This document shows positions 51,710 to 61,993 of a DNA stretch of 64,000 nucleotides, one piece after another. The stretch lies in NCBI RefSeq assembly GCF_018255755.1, contig NZ_CP073766.1, positions 620,001-684,000 of the forward strand. The letters run 5' to 3'. This DNA is from Chitinophaga sp. HK235 (GTDB taxonomy: Bacteria > Bacteroidota > Bacteroidia > Chitinophagales > Chitinophagaceae). Within the stretch, counting starts at the first letter, position 1. Each line of letters opens with the position of its first letter. A model generated the notes under the pieces. That model worked only from the letters and a program-made list of their open reading frames with translations, was not told the origin of the DNA and searched no databases. The position numbers and the translations under genes were made by a program.

Positions 51710-53104
51710 ATGCGTATACATATAGCCGCGAAAAAGAGGTATGGGCTATTGTTATGTCTGTTGCCCTTTACTTCTTTGTTCGCCGGACCAGTTGCAGACA
51801 GCCTTTCACTCAGGCAGGCTGTTGAACTGGCCCTATCCAATTATCCTGCCGTAAAGGCAAAGCAGGCCCTCGTAAAAGCGGGCCAGGCCAGTGTTACAGA
51901 TGTTAAACATAACTGGTACCCGGCCCTGAAACTACATGAACAAATAGATGCAGGTACCGATAACAGTATATATGGGTCTTATTTTTCCATGGGTTTGATT
52001 CCGTCTACTTCAGGCGGTATCCGGAGCGAAAACAATCCGGCCCTCATGAGCGGCAATATCGCCATGGCCGCCATGCAATGGGAGATCTATAACTTCGGTG
52101 CCTATGGTTCCCAACAGGCTGCTGCCCGTCAGGACCTGCACGTAAATAAGGCCGATCTGGGCAATACAAACAACCAGCTTACCTTAACAGTGATCCGGGA
52201 CTATCTCGAACTGTTACGGCTAAACGAACTAAAACAAATACAGACAGATAATATCCGTCGTAATGCGGAAATGGCGCGTGCCGTGACCGCTATTGTACTA
52301 CACGGTCTGAAACCGGGTGTAGACAGCGCCATTGCTGCCGCAGAACTTTCCAAAGCCAGGCTTAACCTACTGGAAGTATCTAACCGCTTCGATCAAGTGC
52401 GCATTGAACTGGCAGCTTTTACCGGACTGGATACGGCCCGGGTAAAGCCCCGTATCGATAGCAGCGCTGATCTTCCCATGCTGCTGCATCCGGACACGGT
52501 GGGTGTTACTGATCAGCATCCTTTGCTTGAATACTACCATGCCCTGTACCAGCGGCAACAGGCGCAGGAACAGGTAGTCCGCAAGCAGCAGCTGCCCAAG
52601 GTCAACCTGATGGCCGCCGGCTGGATGCGTGGCTCCAGCGGCTCCTTCAACGACATGTACGATAAGAACCTTTTGAGCGGACTGGGATACAGCCGCTACA
52701 ACTATCTGCTGGGATTAGGCATCACCTGGAACGTTACAGATCTGAAACATACCCGGGAAAAGCTGGCGGTACAACAACAGAAGTCTGCCGCTGCAGAACA
52801 GGAGCTGGAAACATCCCGCACTGTGTTGCACAGCATGTACCAGCAGGCTCAGGCCGATATACTAACGGCACAGGCTAAACTAAAAGAACTGCCCTTGCAG
52901 CTACAGGCCGCACAAGCCGCTGCCAGACAGCAAATGTCTCTTTACAGACACGGGCTGACCAGCATTATAGAGGTGACCAACGCGCTGTTTGTGCTCAACC
53001 GGGCAGAAACAGACCTGGTTCAGGCTCATGACGAAGCATGGAAAGCGCTTTTCCGTGCGGCCTATGCAGACAACAATCTGCAGCAGCTGGTTAACAACCT
53101 TTAA
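51710..53104 (+). CDS. TolC-family outer-membrane efflux protein
   Basis: 464 residues with a signal peptide (cleavage near SLFAGPVA). Two outer-membrane efflux repeats are seen: SLRQAVELALSNYPAVKAKQALVKAGQ at about 31-57 opens the first, and YRHGLTSIIEVTNALFVLNRAETDLVQAHDE near the end closes the second. The protein forms the trimeric exit duct of a tripartite pump. It is the first gene of a three-gene operon followed by the permease and lipoprotein adaptor, an order different from the usual adaptor-permease-TolC. Confidence 0.93.
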   Translation: MRIHIAAKKRYGLLLCLLPFTSLFAGPVADSLSLRQAVELALSNYPAVKAKQALVKAGQASVTDVKHNWYPALKLHEQIDAGTDNSIYGSYFSMGLIPSTSGGIRSENNPALMSGNIAMAAMQWEIYNFGAYGSQQAAARQDLHVNKADLGNTNNQLTLTVIRDYLELLRLNELKQIQTDNIRRNAEMARAVTAIVLHGLKPGVDSAIAAAELSKARLNLLEVSNRFDQVRIELAAFTGLDTARVKPRIDSSADLPMLLHPDTVGVTDQHPLLEYYHALYQRQQAQEQVVRKQQLPKVNLMAAGWMRGSSGSFNDMYDKNLLSGLGYSRYNYLLGLGITWNVTDLKHTREKLAVQQQKSAAAEQELETSRTVLHSMYQQAQADILTAQAKLKELPLQLQAAQAAARQQMSLYRHGLTSIIEVTNALFVLNRAETDLVQAHDEAWKALFRAAYADNNLQQLVNNL

Positions 53105-53135
53105 AGAAGGAGGTTTTCATCTTAAAGTTATTATT

Positions 53136-56100
53136 ATGTCTTTAGTTTCTTCAGCCTTGAAAAAGCCGATTACAGTGGTGGTAATCACCACTGGTATGTT
53201 GCTCTTTTCTATACTGGCTATCATTAATATTCCCATAGATATCTTCCCCAAACTGAACCTGCCCACTATATATGTGATAGAGCCTTACGGCGGGATGTCT
53301 CCGAAACAGATGGAGGGCTTTTTTGCTACCGGCCTGCAGGATCAGTTTTTATACGTAAACGGTGTGAAAAATATCTCCACCAAAAACATACAGGGGTTAA
53401 CGTTATTGAAGCTGACTTTTTATGAAAATACCGATATGGCGGAGGCGTCCGCCCAGGTGGCGTTACAGGTAAACAGAGCGATGAAGCTTTTTCCCCCGGG
53501 AGCCCTGCCTCCGCAGGTGGTCCGTTTTGATGCGTCTTCGCTGCCGGTGGGAGAGCTGGTGATCAGTAGTCCTAACAGACCGCTGAAAGAGATTTCCGAC
53601 CTGGCTGCTACCCGTATCCGGCCTATGTTTGCATCGGTGCCTGGATTGTCGGCCCCACCTCCTTTCGGAGCCAATTCCCGTTCCGTGGTAATCAATGTGG
53701 ATCCGCAACGATTGCGCAGTTTTAATCTGGCAGCCGATGAAGTAGTGGAAGCTATTGCTAAAAACAATGTGATGACACCTTCCGGCAATATCCGTATTAA
53801 CAATACCATGTTTGTGACTACTATCAACTCCCTGGAGAAAGAGGTAGAGGATTTCGGTGAAATTCCGGTGGTGACAAACGGCAATGCTACTGTTTTTGTG
53901 AAAGACGTGGCCAGGGTGGCTGATGCAGCGGATGTAACGGTGGATTATGCACTGGTAAACGGAAAACGTTCGGTTTATATCCCGATCGTAAAAACAGCCG
54001 ACGCCTCTACCTGGGAGGTGGTGAAAAAACTGAAGGCCAAACTGCCGGAGATGCAGAATCTCCTTCCTGATGATGTGAAAATATCTTATGAGTTTGACCA
54101 GTCTGTATTTGTGATTAATGCTGTGAAAAGCCTGGTAACAGAAGGTTTGCTGGGAGCTTTGCTCACAGGGCTGATGGTGTTGCTTTTCCTGCGTGACCTG
54201 CGCAGTTGCCTCGTAGTAGTGGTCACCATTCCGATTGCCGTTTTGTGTGCCGTGATGGGATTACAGCTGGCAGGGCAGACCATCAATCTGATGACCCTAA
54301 GCGGATTGGCACTGGCCATCGGTATCCTTGTAGATCAGGCTACAGTGACCATTGAAAACATACACCAGCATCTGGAAATGGGCAAGCCCATCCGACGCGC
54401 CATATTTGATGCCTGCGAGGAAATAGCATTTCCGCTGTTGCTGATATTATTGTGTATCCTGGCGGTGTTTGCACCGTCTTTTATTATGACGGGTGTGCCC
54501 AAAGCGATGTTCCTGCCATTGTCTTTGTCTATTGGCTTTGCGATGATTGCCTCTTACTTTGCCGCACAAACGCTGGTTCCTGTGGTATCCAACTGGTGGC
54601 TGAAAGCGGAGAAATTTAATCATGCTCATGCTGGCCTGGCACTCGATAATGCTGAAATAGCGGAAGTAAAAGAACATCTTGAATATCAGGAAACAACAGC
54701 ACCAGAAAAAAAGGATTTTTTCGAGCGATTTAAAGGCCGGTTTATACAGGTGCTGGAAAACAGTATGAAACGTTCCCGGCTCATCGTAGGAATATATGTG
54801 ACCGGAGCCTTGCTGCTGGCTGGAGGCTTTTACTGGTGGATAGGGAAAGACCTGATGCCGCATGTGAATGCAGGCCAGTTTCAGCTACGGCTGCGGCTGC
54901 CGGATGGTACCCGGCTGGAGCGTACAGAAGCCAGTCTTCACGAAGTGCTGGATATCATCGACAGCACGGTAAACGGACATGTAGCTATCAGCTCCGCCTA
55001 TGTGGGACTGATCCCCAGCAGTTATGGTACGAGTAACCTGTATATCTTCAACAGCGGTACCCATGAAGCGGTGTTGCAGGTAAACCTGGATGAAGATTAC
55101 AAGGTGGATATTGAAACGCTGAAAGACAGGCTGCGCGCCAATATCAGAGCTAAGATACCGGAGATGCGTTTGTCTTTTGAACCGATTGATCTGACAGAAA
55201 AGATCATGGCACAAGGTGCTTCTACACCTATAGAACTGCGCGTAGCAGGAAAAGACATGAAGCAAATAGCCGGGTTTGCAGAAGTATTGGTGGAGCGACT
55301 GAAAAAAATACCTTATCTGCGTGATGTACAAATAGCACAGCCTCTGCATTTCCCGGTGATCAATATTCAGGTCGACCGGTTAAAGCTGGCACAGATGGGA
55401 TTAAATATTTATCAGGTGGCACGTTCGGTAACAGCTTCCACTTCTTCCAGTCGTTTTACAGAAAAAAACCAGTGGCTGGATGAGAAGGTAGCCTATACCT
55501 ACCAGGTGCAGGTACAGGTGCCGGAATACAGTATGACTGCTGTCAACGACCTGAAGGAAATTCCGCTGGTGCCCGGACAACCCAGGCCGGTGCTGGCAGA
55601 CGTAGCTACTTTCAGGACTGGTGAGATGCCGGGAGAATATGACCGTAGCGGACCGCGTAGGTTCGTTACTGTTAGTGCCAACGTTTCGGGTAAAGATCTG
55701 GGGGCAGCAACAGCAGCGGTGCAAAAAGTCGTGGCAGCAGCAGGCGTGCCGCCAAAAGGTTTGGTGGTAGAGCTGAAAGGCGCTTCCAGCCTGCTGATGG
55801 AGACGCTGGACAGTTTACAACATGGGCTGGCCATCGCAGTAGTGGTGATCTTCCTTTTGCTGGCAGCCAATTACCAATCGTTTAAACTGTCTATGGTGGT
55901 ATTGTCTACCGTGCCGGCAGTAATTGTGGGTGCTTTGCTGGCCTTACTGCTGACCGGTGCTACGCTCAATCTGCAGTCTTATATGGGGATGATCATGTCT
56001 ACCGGTGTATCGGTAGCCAATGCCATCCTGATTGTTACTAATGCAGAGAAACTACGTTTGTCTTATGGTGATGCAGGTAAGGCGGCTGTGGTGAGCGCGG

Positions 56101-56333
56101 GTATTCGTTTAAGGCCGATCCTGATGACGAGTCTGGCAATGATTGCCGGTATGATTCCAATGGCATCCGGTTTGGGAGAAGCAGGTGATCAGACAGCTCC
56201 GCTGGGCCGTGCAGTAATAGGAGGGTTGATTGCCTCTACATTCGCTGCATTACTGATACTTCCGCTGGTATATGCGCGGGTACAGCGAAAAACAACCATG
56301 GATTCTCCTTCTTTAATGCCTACAGATCTTTAA
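53136..56333 (+). CDS. RND-family efflux permease
   Basis: 1065 residues, starting MSLVSSALKKPITVVVITTGML; upstream Met codons in frame overlap the TolC gene and are rejected. Typical RND architecture is twelve helices and two large periplasmic loops (IDIFPKLNLPTIYVIEPYGGMSPKQME; second half IGKDLMPHVNAGQFQLRLRLPDGT). In TM4 the proton-relay pattern reads GILVDQATVTIENIHQH, so D400 is followed by Q401 rather than a second Asp as in HAE-type pumps, closer to metal-pump (HME) proteins that also have only one Asp. Substrate class is therefore uncertain. Confidence 0.94.
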   Translation: MSLVSSALKKPITVVVITTGMLLFSILAIINIPIDIFPKLNLPTIYVIEPYGGMSPKQMEGFFATGLQDQFLYVNGVKNISTKNIQGLTLLKLTFYENTDMAEASAQVALQVNRAMKLFPPGALPPQVVRFDASSLPVGELVISSPNRPLKEISDLAATRIRPMFASVPGLSAPPPFGANSRSVVINVDPQRLRSFNLAADEVVEAIAKNNVMTPSGNIRINNTMFVTTINSLEKEVEDFGEIPVVTNGNATVFVKDVARVADAADVTVDYALVNGKRSVYIPIVKTADASTWEVVKKLKAKLPEMQNLLPDDVKISYEFDQSVFVINAVKSLVTEGLLGALLTGLMVLLFLRDLRSCLVVVVTIPIAVLCAVMGLQLAGQTINLMTLSGLALAIGILVDQATVTIENIHQHLEMGKPIRRAIFDACEEIAFPLLLILLCILAVFAPSFIMTGVPKAMFLPLSLSIGFAMIASYFAAQTLVPVVSNWWLKAEKFNHAHAGLALDNAEIAEVKEHLEYQETTAPEKKDFFERFKGRFIQVLENSMKRSRLIVGIYVTGALLLAGGFYWWIGKDLMPHVNAGQFQLRLRLPDGTRLERTEASLHEVLDIIDSTVNGHVAISSAYVGLIPSSYGTSNLYIFNSGTHEAVLQVNLDEDYKVDIETLKDRLRANIRAKIPEMRLSFEPIDLTEKIMAQGASTPIELRVAGKDMKQIAGFAEVLVERLKKIPYLRDVQIAQPLHFPVINIQVDRLKLAQMGLNIYQVARSVTASTSSSRFTEKNQWLDEKVAYTYQVQVQVPEYSMTAVNDLKEIPLVPGQPRPVLADVATFRTGEMPGEYDRSGPRRFVTVSANVSGKDLGAATAAVQKVVAAAGVPPKGLVVELKGASSLLMETLDSLQHGLAIAVVVIFLLLAANYQSFKLSMVVLSTVPAVIVGALLALLLTGATLNLQSYMGMIMSTGVSVANAILIVTNAEKLRLSYGDAGKAAVVSAGIRLRPILMTSLAMIAGMIPMASGLGEAGDQTAPLGRAVIGGLIASTFAALLILPLVYARVQRKTTMDSPSLMPTDL

Positions 56334-56354
56334 ATACTTTTAAAAATATTATTT

Positions 56355-57446
56355 ATGAAAAATATACATATTGTTTGGATGATGCTGGGCCTGGCGGTTG
56401 CGCTGGCAGCCTGTCATTCGGAAGCCAAACCTGAATACAGGGAGCCTGCCACAAAAGGACGGCAATACCAGCTGGCAAAGGTGGTACAGGAGCCGCTGTC
56501 GGGTAGTATTCGTCTGCCTGGCACACTGGAGGCATTTCAGAAAGTGAGCATTTACCCGAGAGTAAATGGTTTTGTGAATCGTGTCCTGGTAGATCGTGGT
56601 TCCCGTGTAAAAAAGGGACAGGTGCTGCTGGTGCTGGATGCTCCGGAGATCACACAACAATATTATGCAGCGCAGTCGAAGTACCTGCAGGCTGCTGCCA
56701 TGTATGCAGCCAGCAAGGATAATTATGAGCGTACGATTGCCACCAGCGATGAAACACCAGGTACTATTTCCGCGCATGATCTGGAGCTGTCTAAAGCCCG
56801 TATGCTGGCGGATAGTGCATTGATGAACAGCGAACAGGCCAACTTGCGGGCGAGAGGTGTTATGCGTGATTATCTGACTGTAACAGCACCATTTGATGGT
56901 GTGATCACAGAAAGAAATATACACCCTGGTGCGCTGGTGGGCCCTGATACTAAAGTAGGGGATAAACCTATGCTGATGCTGGAAGAGGAAGACAAGCTGA
57001 GGTTGATTTTACAGGTGCCTGAAATTTATAGTGGGCAGCTGATGAATCAATCGGGTGTGAACTTTGGTGTAAACGCTATGCCCGGGAAAACCTTCCAGGG
57101 AACGATTTCCCGTGAGGCAGGTACCTTGAATGACCGGTATCGTTCTGAGGCTGTGGAGATAGATGTAGAAAACAGTTCACGCACCCTCAAACCAGGTATG
57201 TATGCAGAAATCACCATGCCTGTAAATGGTTCGGCAGCTGCACTGGTAGTACCTTCTTCAGCGGTAGTGATGTCTACGGAAAGAAAATATGTGGTGATGC
57301 TGAAAGATCATCGTACCAGATGGGTGGATATACAGGAAGGAAATCACCATAACGATTCCACAGAAGTGTTTGGAGATTTGAAAGCAGGAGATGAGGTGAT
57401 TGTGAATGCTACCGACGAAATCAAGGAGGGGACTACAGTTCATTAA
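56355..57446 (+). CDS. RND periplasmic adaptor subunit (lipoprotein)
   Basis: 363 residues. A lipoprotein signal peptide with lipobox LAAC (C20) anchors it to the inner membrane. Order: barrel-sandwich half (GTLEAFQKVSIYPRVNGFVNRVLVDRGSRVKKGQVLLVLD), helical hairpin (AAQSKYLQAAAMYAASKDNYER), second lipoyl half (YLTVTAPFDGVITERNIHPGALVG), beta-barrel and membrane-proximal domain (LVVPSSAVVMSTERKYVVML). It bridges the permease and the TolC duct. It is 21 bases downstream of the permease gene and followed by a terminator. Confidence 0.94.
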   Translation: MKNIHIVWMMLGLAVALAACHSEAKPEYREPATKGRQYQLAKVVQEPLSGSIRLPGTLEAFQKVSIYPRVNGFVNRVLVDRGSRVKKGQVLLVLDAPEITQQYYAAQSKYLQAAAMYAASKDNYERTIATSDETPGTISAHDLELSKARMLADSALMNSEQANLRARGVMRDYLTVTAPFDGVITERNIHPGALVGPDTKVGDKPMLMLEEEDKLRLILQVPEIYSGQLMNQSGVNFGVNAMPGKTFQGTISREAGTLNDRYRSEAVEIDVENSSRTLKPGMYAEITMPVNGSAAALVVPSSAVVMSTERKYVVMLKDHRTRWVDIQEGNHHNDSTEVFGDLKAGDEVIVNATDEIKEGTTVH

Positions 57447-57467
57447 CTTCAGCAGTTATAAAAACAT

Positions 57468-57497
57468 GCCGTCCCGAGGACTCGGGACGGCTTTTTG
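57468..57497 (+). terminator. Terminator of the efflux operon
   Basis: GCCGTCCCGAG (57468-57478) pairs perfectly with CTCGGGACGGC (57481-57491) across a 2-base turn, followed by TTTTT. Confidence 0.9.
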
Positions 57498-57870
57498 CTA
57501 ACTGTTCCGTCTATATTGATTTCTTTTGTTCCTATTGAAAAAAGGGAACGGTAACATCCACCTAGTAATCAATAACGGATATTTACCTGTTGTTCAACTA
57601 AAAAAAGTTAATGATCACAAAAGTATATTGACATGTCCTTCGACATGAATATTGTAGAACTGAAAAAATGGAGGATTTGGTTAATCAGACTGCCCTTATA
57701 ATAATAAATTTGTCATATCGGGTTAACTTTCCCTGGATGATGTGTGTACTGAACAAACTCAAAGTGGTCCACGCCAATAGCTGTTTATCAAATAACTGGA
57801 TAACTATTTCGTCCGCGTCATTGCTTAAATAACACGAAACGATTTGAAATTGTTGTAAAGGAGGGAAAAA
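57498..57870. other. Intergenic region without a recognised gene
   Basis: 373 AT-rich bases between the efflux operon terminator and marC. The only features seen are a small hairpin (CATGTC-CTTC-GACATG near 57630-57650) and short frames of at most about 22 codons with no support. No tRNA-like or repeat structure was recognised. Confidence 0.6.
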
Positions 57871-58515
57871 TTAGAAGTTGAACAGCTCTTTAAGGCCAAG
57901 GGCGAACATCTGAACCCCGATCACCGCGAGGATTAGCCCCATCATTTTGGTTATTACCATCATAACGTTGGTGCCGATAATGCTGACAATACGTTCACCG
58001 GCGATAAACAATAAATAGGTGATGTAACATATAATGGCGTATACAGCCATAACAATGGCAAGATGAGTCAGGTCTTTGGCGGCTGAATAGCTCATGGAGG
58101 TAGTGATAGCGCCGGGGCCTGCCAGTAATGGCATCGCCAGTGGAGTGATGGCCACACTGATGCCCTGGTCAGCCTTTACAGGCTGGTCGCCCAGTTTCTC
58201 GGCCTGTACGCTCTCGCTTTTGCTGCGCACCATTTCATAACCAATCACAAATACCAGGATACCGCCGGTTACACGCAGTGCGGCCAGTGTAATCCCAAAT
58301 ACATGAAAGATCAGCTTCCCGGCCACACTAAATACCAGGATGATAGAAAATGCTATCAGCACGGATTTGGTGGCAATGTTCCGCTTCGCTTTTTTATCCA
58401 TATAGGAAGTAAGCTCCATAAAAACGGGAATAGCGGAGATGGGATTGACAATAGCCAGCAATCCCATGAATACTGTAGTGGCAAACGCGAAGTAATTATC
58501 GAACAGAGACATCAT
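57871..58515 (-). CDS. MarC/YchE-family integral membrane protein
   Basis: 214 residues with six membrane helices. Family landmarks are FMGLLAIVNPISAIPVFMELT (residues 17-37), LRVTGGILVFVIGYEMV and VAITPLAMPLLAGPGAITTSM. MarC proteins were once linked to multiple antibiotic resistance, but that role is disproven for E. coli MarC; some relatives are proposed amino-acid exporters. It is 59 bases downstream of a TRIC-family gene on the same strand, possibly one transcript. Confidence 0.93.
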   Translation of the reverse strand: MMSLFDNYFAFATTVFMGLLAIVNPISAIPVFMELTSYMDKKAKRNIATKSVLIAFSIILVFSVAGKLIFHVFGITLAALRVTGGILVFVIGYEMVRSKSESVQAEKLGDQPVKADQGISVAITPLAMPLLAGPGAITTSMSYSAAKDLTHLAIVMAVYAIICYITYLLFIAGERIVSIIGTNVMMVITKMMGLILAVIGVQMFALGLKELFNF

Positions 58516-58574
58516 AATAGCAATATAGGAAATTTATTAATCCATATATTTCAAAAATTCAAAATCTCTAAATA

Positions 58575-59195
58575 TTATTTTCTATTGTCGATACGTGGTA
58601 GTTGCCAGTTATAACGCAGACTTAAGAGACGTATGCTCACTATAACGGTAACGGATATACTCTGTATGATATCACCGGAGCAGTTAGTGAAAATACCTGC
58701 CAGCACATAAAGGCAACCACCTGCGATGGAGGCTACCGCATAGATCTCACGGGTAAACAGAATCGGTTGTTCGCCGGTAATAACATCGCGGAGCAGACCT
58801 CCGAATGTTCCGGTGATAACGCCCAAAGCCACGCATACCGGCACTGGCAGCCCCGCCGCCATGCCTTTGTTGATACCGGTGATAGTGAATAGTCCCAAAC
58901 CAATGGCATCAAAAATATTGAGCCAGCGTTGCAGTTTTTTTACATAGGAGAAAAATACAGCAGCGATGATAGCGGCCGCAATGATGGCCGTATTACTGAG
59001 TTCATCGGTCATCCAGGCTACAGGAGTGGCGCCGATCAGCAGGTCACGTATCGTTCCGCCCCCAATGGCGGTAATAAAAGCAAGGGCCAGGAGCCCTATA
59101 ACATCGTATGATTTATTGATAGCTGCTGTTGCACCGGAAACAGCGAATGCAAAGGTGCCGCATAGTTCCAGCCCCTGTATATAGGTGAGTTGCAT
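58575..59195 (-). CDS. TRIC-type (UPF0126/YicG) membrane protein
   Basis: 206 residues and six to seven helices arranged as two repeats of the TRIC fold. Each repeat has a glycine-rich helix break: AITAIGGGTIRDLLIG around residues 41-57 and ITGTFGGLLRDVITGEQPILF around 128-148. Bacterial relatives include trimeric cation channels and, for E. coli YicG, glycine uptake. The substrate here is open. Confidence 0.92.
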   Translation of the reverse strand: MQLTYIQGLELCGTFAFAVSGATAAINKSYDVIGLLALAFITAIGGGTIRDLLIGATPVAWMTDELSNTAIIAAAIIAAVFFSYVKKLQRWLNIFDAIGLGLFTITGINKGMAAGLPVPVCVALGVITGTFGGLLRDVITGEQPILFTREIYAVASIAGGCLYVLAGIFTNCSGDIIQSISVTVIVSIRLLSLRYNWQLPRIDNRK

Positions 59196-59260
59196 TTCCC
59201 TCGTCTGATTTTACCGCAAGATAAACAGTCTGCAGGAATTACTTCACAGTCAGCTACAGA

Positions 59261-59518
59261 TCAATAATCGTAATCGTATTCACCACGCAGGGTACGCTCA
59301 ATCTGATTGCGGAGGTCGGTACTGAAGCCTTCCACTTCTATTTTAGGATGATTGTCCAGGTTGATACGAAAATGGCCTTTTTCAAGGGCAAGGAGGTCAT
59401 ATATATCTTCTAGCAGGGCATACAACAGTTTTTTGGTGTTCTCGGCAATCTGGGCCAGAAAAGTGTCTTCAAATTGGAAGAATTCGCGGTTTTTATAAGA
59501 TAAGGTAACTTGTATCAT
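59261..59518 (-). CDS. Small hypothetical protein
   Basis: 85 residues from the ATG giving MIQVTLSYKNREFFQFED; an upstream Met in frame adds 25 residues of unlikely sequence. The protein is acidic at the end (GEYDYDY) and mixed alpha/beta, without signal peptide or membrane helix. It lies 66 bases upstream of the TRIC gene on the same strand. No family is recognised. Confidence 0.6.
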   Translation of the reverse strand: MIQVTLSYKNREFFQFEDTFLAQIAENTKKLLYALLEDIYDLLALEKGHFRINLDNHPKIEVEGFSTDLRNQIERTLRGEYDYDY

Positions 59519-59801
59519 AACCAGATGGTTTTTCCAGGATAATAATTTAAAAGTAAATGCTGCTGGCAGGTCTGATAACCAGCTGATAATCATTAATTAA
59601 TTGTTATTAATTGCATAAAAATAGAAAAAAAGAAATTATTTTTTTTCAATATGTCCACTTTTTTATCCACATCTCTCGAAAAAAGTTAAAAAAGGTTTTA
59701 TCTTCCGAAGTTAACCATCACCAACCGGATGCATCAATTGGTCAATATTGTTGCAGTTTACTTCTAAAATTTTGGCTACCATTGTGTTTTATATATCCAC
59801 A

Positions 59802-61982
59802 ATGAAGAAAATAACACTATTGGTCATCGTGTTGGCAGTAAGTAGCACCAGTCTGTTTGCCCAACCAGGAAAAGGAATCAGATGGTCCCGCGATGGACGG
59901 GCCACACTAAAGGCTGAACCAGAGGGCATTGTCGCCAGCCCCTTATCCGGAGCAGCTCCCACCGTGGTAGTACCCTCCTCACAATACACCCCGGCAGGTA
60001 CCGCCAAAGCACTTCCCATCCGGGATTTTTATTTTTCCGCTGACGAAAAAAAACTGCTGATCTACACCAACGCAAAGAAAGTATGGCGTTACGAAACACG
60101 TGGCGATTACTGGCTGCTGGACCTGGCATCCGGTAAAATGCAACAGTTGGGTAAAGATAAACCTGCTTCTTCCCTCATGTTTGCCAAACTCTCACCCGAC
60201 GGCAGCAAGGCGGCCTATGTCAGTGACCACAACCTCTATGTGGAAGACCTGAAAACAGGCGAAACCAAAGCGCTCACTACCAACGGTACCCGCCGCTTTA
60301 TTAACGGTACTTTTGACTGGGCCTATGAAGAAGAATTCGGCTGCCGCGACGGTTTCCGTTGGAGCCCCGATAGCAAAAGCATTGCCTACTGGCAGATTGA
60401 TGCTACCAAAATCCGCGACTTCCTCATGATCAACAATACCGATTCCATCTATTCCTTCACTGTGCCGGTAGAATACCCCGTAGCAGGAGAGAGCCCTTCT
60501 GCCTGCCGTGTAGGCGTGGTCGATATTCAGACTGCCGGTACTCAATGGCTGGAAGTGCCCGGCGATGCGCAACAGCACTATATTCCACGGATGGAATGGG
60601 TGCCCGGAAAAAAACAACTGATCATACAGCAACTTAACCGTAAGCAAAACGACAGTAAAATTATGCTCTGCGATGCTACTAACGGTAAAGTACGTACGCT
60701 GTATGAAGAAAAAGATAGCGCCTGGATCGATGTGAAATCCCGCTGGGATGATGATAATATTGCCGGATGGGACTTTATCCGCAATGGAAAGGAATTCATC
60801 TGGGTGAGTGAACAGGACGGATGGCGCCATCTTTATAACGTCAACGCAGAGAACGGGAAAGCTACGTTGCTGACACCCGGTAACTATGATGTGATCAGCA
60901 TCGCCAAAATAGATGAAGCCAATAATCAGATCTGGTTTATGGCCTCTCCGGATAATGCAACACAACAGTATCTGTATAAAATATCGCTCAGCGGTGGCAA
61001 AGCTGAACGCGTAACACCTGCCGACCAACCCGGTACACACGAATACCATATTTCCCCTTCCAGCTCCTGGGCCATACATCAGTTCAGCAATGCCTGCACC
61101 TATCCGGTGAGTGAAAACCTGGAGTTGCCTGGCCATACCAGCAGTACCCAGGCTGTCGCCAAAGCGATCCGGGAATCAGCCTCCGCGGGTAAATGTGTGG
61201 AGTATTTCCAGGTTCAGACTGCCGATGGTGTTACTATTGACGGATGGATGCATAAGCCGGTGAATTTTAATCCTTCAAAAAAATATCCGGTTGTATTTTA
61301 TGTGTATGGTGAGCCCGCAGGCGCCACTACATTGGACGCTATCGGTGCAGGCCGCAACTTCCTGTACAATGGAGACATGGCTGCAGATGGTTATATCTAT
61401 GTATCGATGGACAACAGAGGAACACCGCTTCCCAAAGGACGTTACTGGCGTAAAAGTATCTATCGTAAGGTGGGCGTGCTCAATGCCCGCGATCAGGCAC
61501 AGGCTGCCCAGGCGCTGATGAAAAAATATGCTTTCATTGATCCTGCCCGTACAGCGGTGTGGGGCTGGAGCGGTGGTGGTTCCATGACGCTTAACCTCCT
61601 GTTCCAGTATCCTGAAATCTATAAAACCGGTATTGCTATTGCAGCGGTAGGTAACCAGCTCACCTATGACAACATCTATCAGGAACGTTATATGGGCCTT
61701 CCGGAAGAAAACCGGGAGGATTTTGTTAAAGGGTCTCCCATCACCTATGCCCACAACCTGCAAGGCAATCTGCTCTATATTCATGGTACCGGTGATGATA
61801 ACGTACATTACCAGAATGCAGAAATGCTGCTCAATGAACTGATCAAAAACAACAAGCAGATACAGTTCATGGCCTATCCAAACCGCACCCACAGCATCTC
61901 TGAAGGTAGTGGTACCTTTACACACCTCTCTACGTTGTACACCAACTATCTGAGAGCGCACTGCGAACCTGGAGGAAAATAA
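59802..61982 (+). CDS. Dipeptidyl-peptidase IV-like serine peptidase (S9B)
   Basis: 726 residues from MKKITLLVIVLAVSSTSLFAQ, a signal peptide. An N-terminal beta-propeller (residues about 70-470) carries DWAYEEEFGCRDGF, whose Glu pair binds the substrate N-terminus in DPP4. The alpha/beta hydrolase domain has S590 in GWSGGG, Asp in IHGTGDDNVHYQN and His in NRTHSISEG. It releases X-Pro or X-Ala dipeptides in the periplasm, feeding peptide uptake. A perfect 23-bp AT-rich hairpin lies just after the stop. It is monocistronic. Confidence 0.95.
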   Translation: MKKITLLVIVLAVSSTSLFAQPGKGIRWSRDGRATLKAEPEGIVASPLSGAAPTVVVPSSQYTPAGTAKALPIRDFYFSADEKKLLIYTNAKKVWRYETRGDYWLLDLASGKMQQLGKDKPASSLMFAKLSPDGSKAAYVSDHNLYVEDLKTGETKALTTNGTRRFINGTFDWAYEEEFGCRDGFRWSPDSKSIAYWQIDATKIRDFLMINNTDSIYSFTVPVEYPVAGESPSACRVGVVDIQTAGTQWLEVPGDAQQHYIPRMEWVPGKKQLIIQQLNRKQNDSKIMLCDATNGKVRTLYEEKDSAWIDVKSRWDDDNIAGWDFIRNGKEFIWVSEQDGWRHLYNVNAENGKATLLTPGNYDVISIAKIDEANNQIWFMASPDNATQQYLYKISLSGGKAERVTPADQPGTHEYHISPSSSWAIHQFSNACTYPVSENLELPGHTSSTQAVAKAIRESASAGKCVEYFQVQTADGVTIDGWMHKPVNFNPSKKYPVVFYVYGEPAGATTLDAIGAGRNFLYNGDMAADGYIYVSMDNRGTPLPKGRYWRKSIYRKVGVLNARDQAQAAQALMKKYAFIDPARTAVWGWSGGGSMTLNLLFQYPEIYKTGIAIAAVGNQLTYDNIYQERYMGLPEENREDFVKGSPITYAHNLQGNLLYIHGTGDDNVHYQNAEMLLNELIKNNKQIQFMAYPNRTHSISEGSGTFTHLSTLYTNYLRAHCEPGGK

Positions 61983-61993
61983 GGATGATATTT

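Noticed and set aside
57657..57705. Short peptide gene between the efflux operon and marC
   Set aside because: Only about 22 codons, no promoter, no conserved feature; chance ORFs of this size are expected in AT-rich sequence.
60192..61136. 314-residue minus-strand frame inside the DPP4 gene
   Set aside because: The plus strand is an unambiguous DPP4 with intact propeller and catalytic residues; the antisense frame is a codon-bias shadow.
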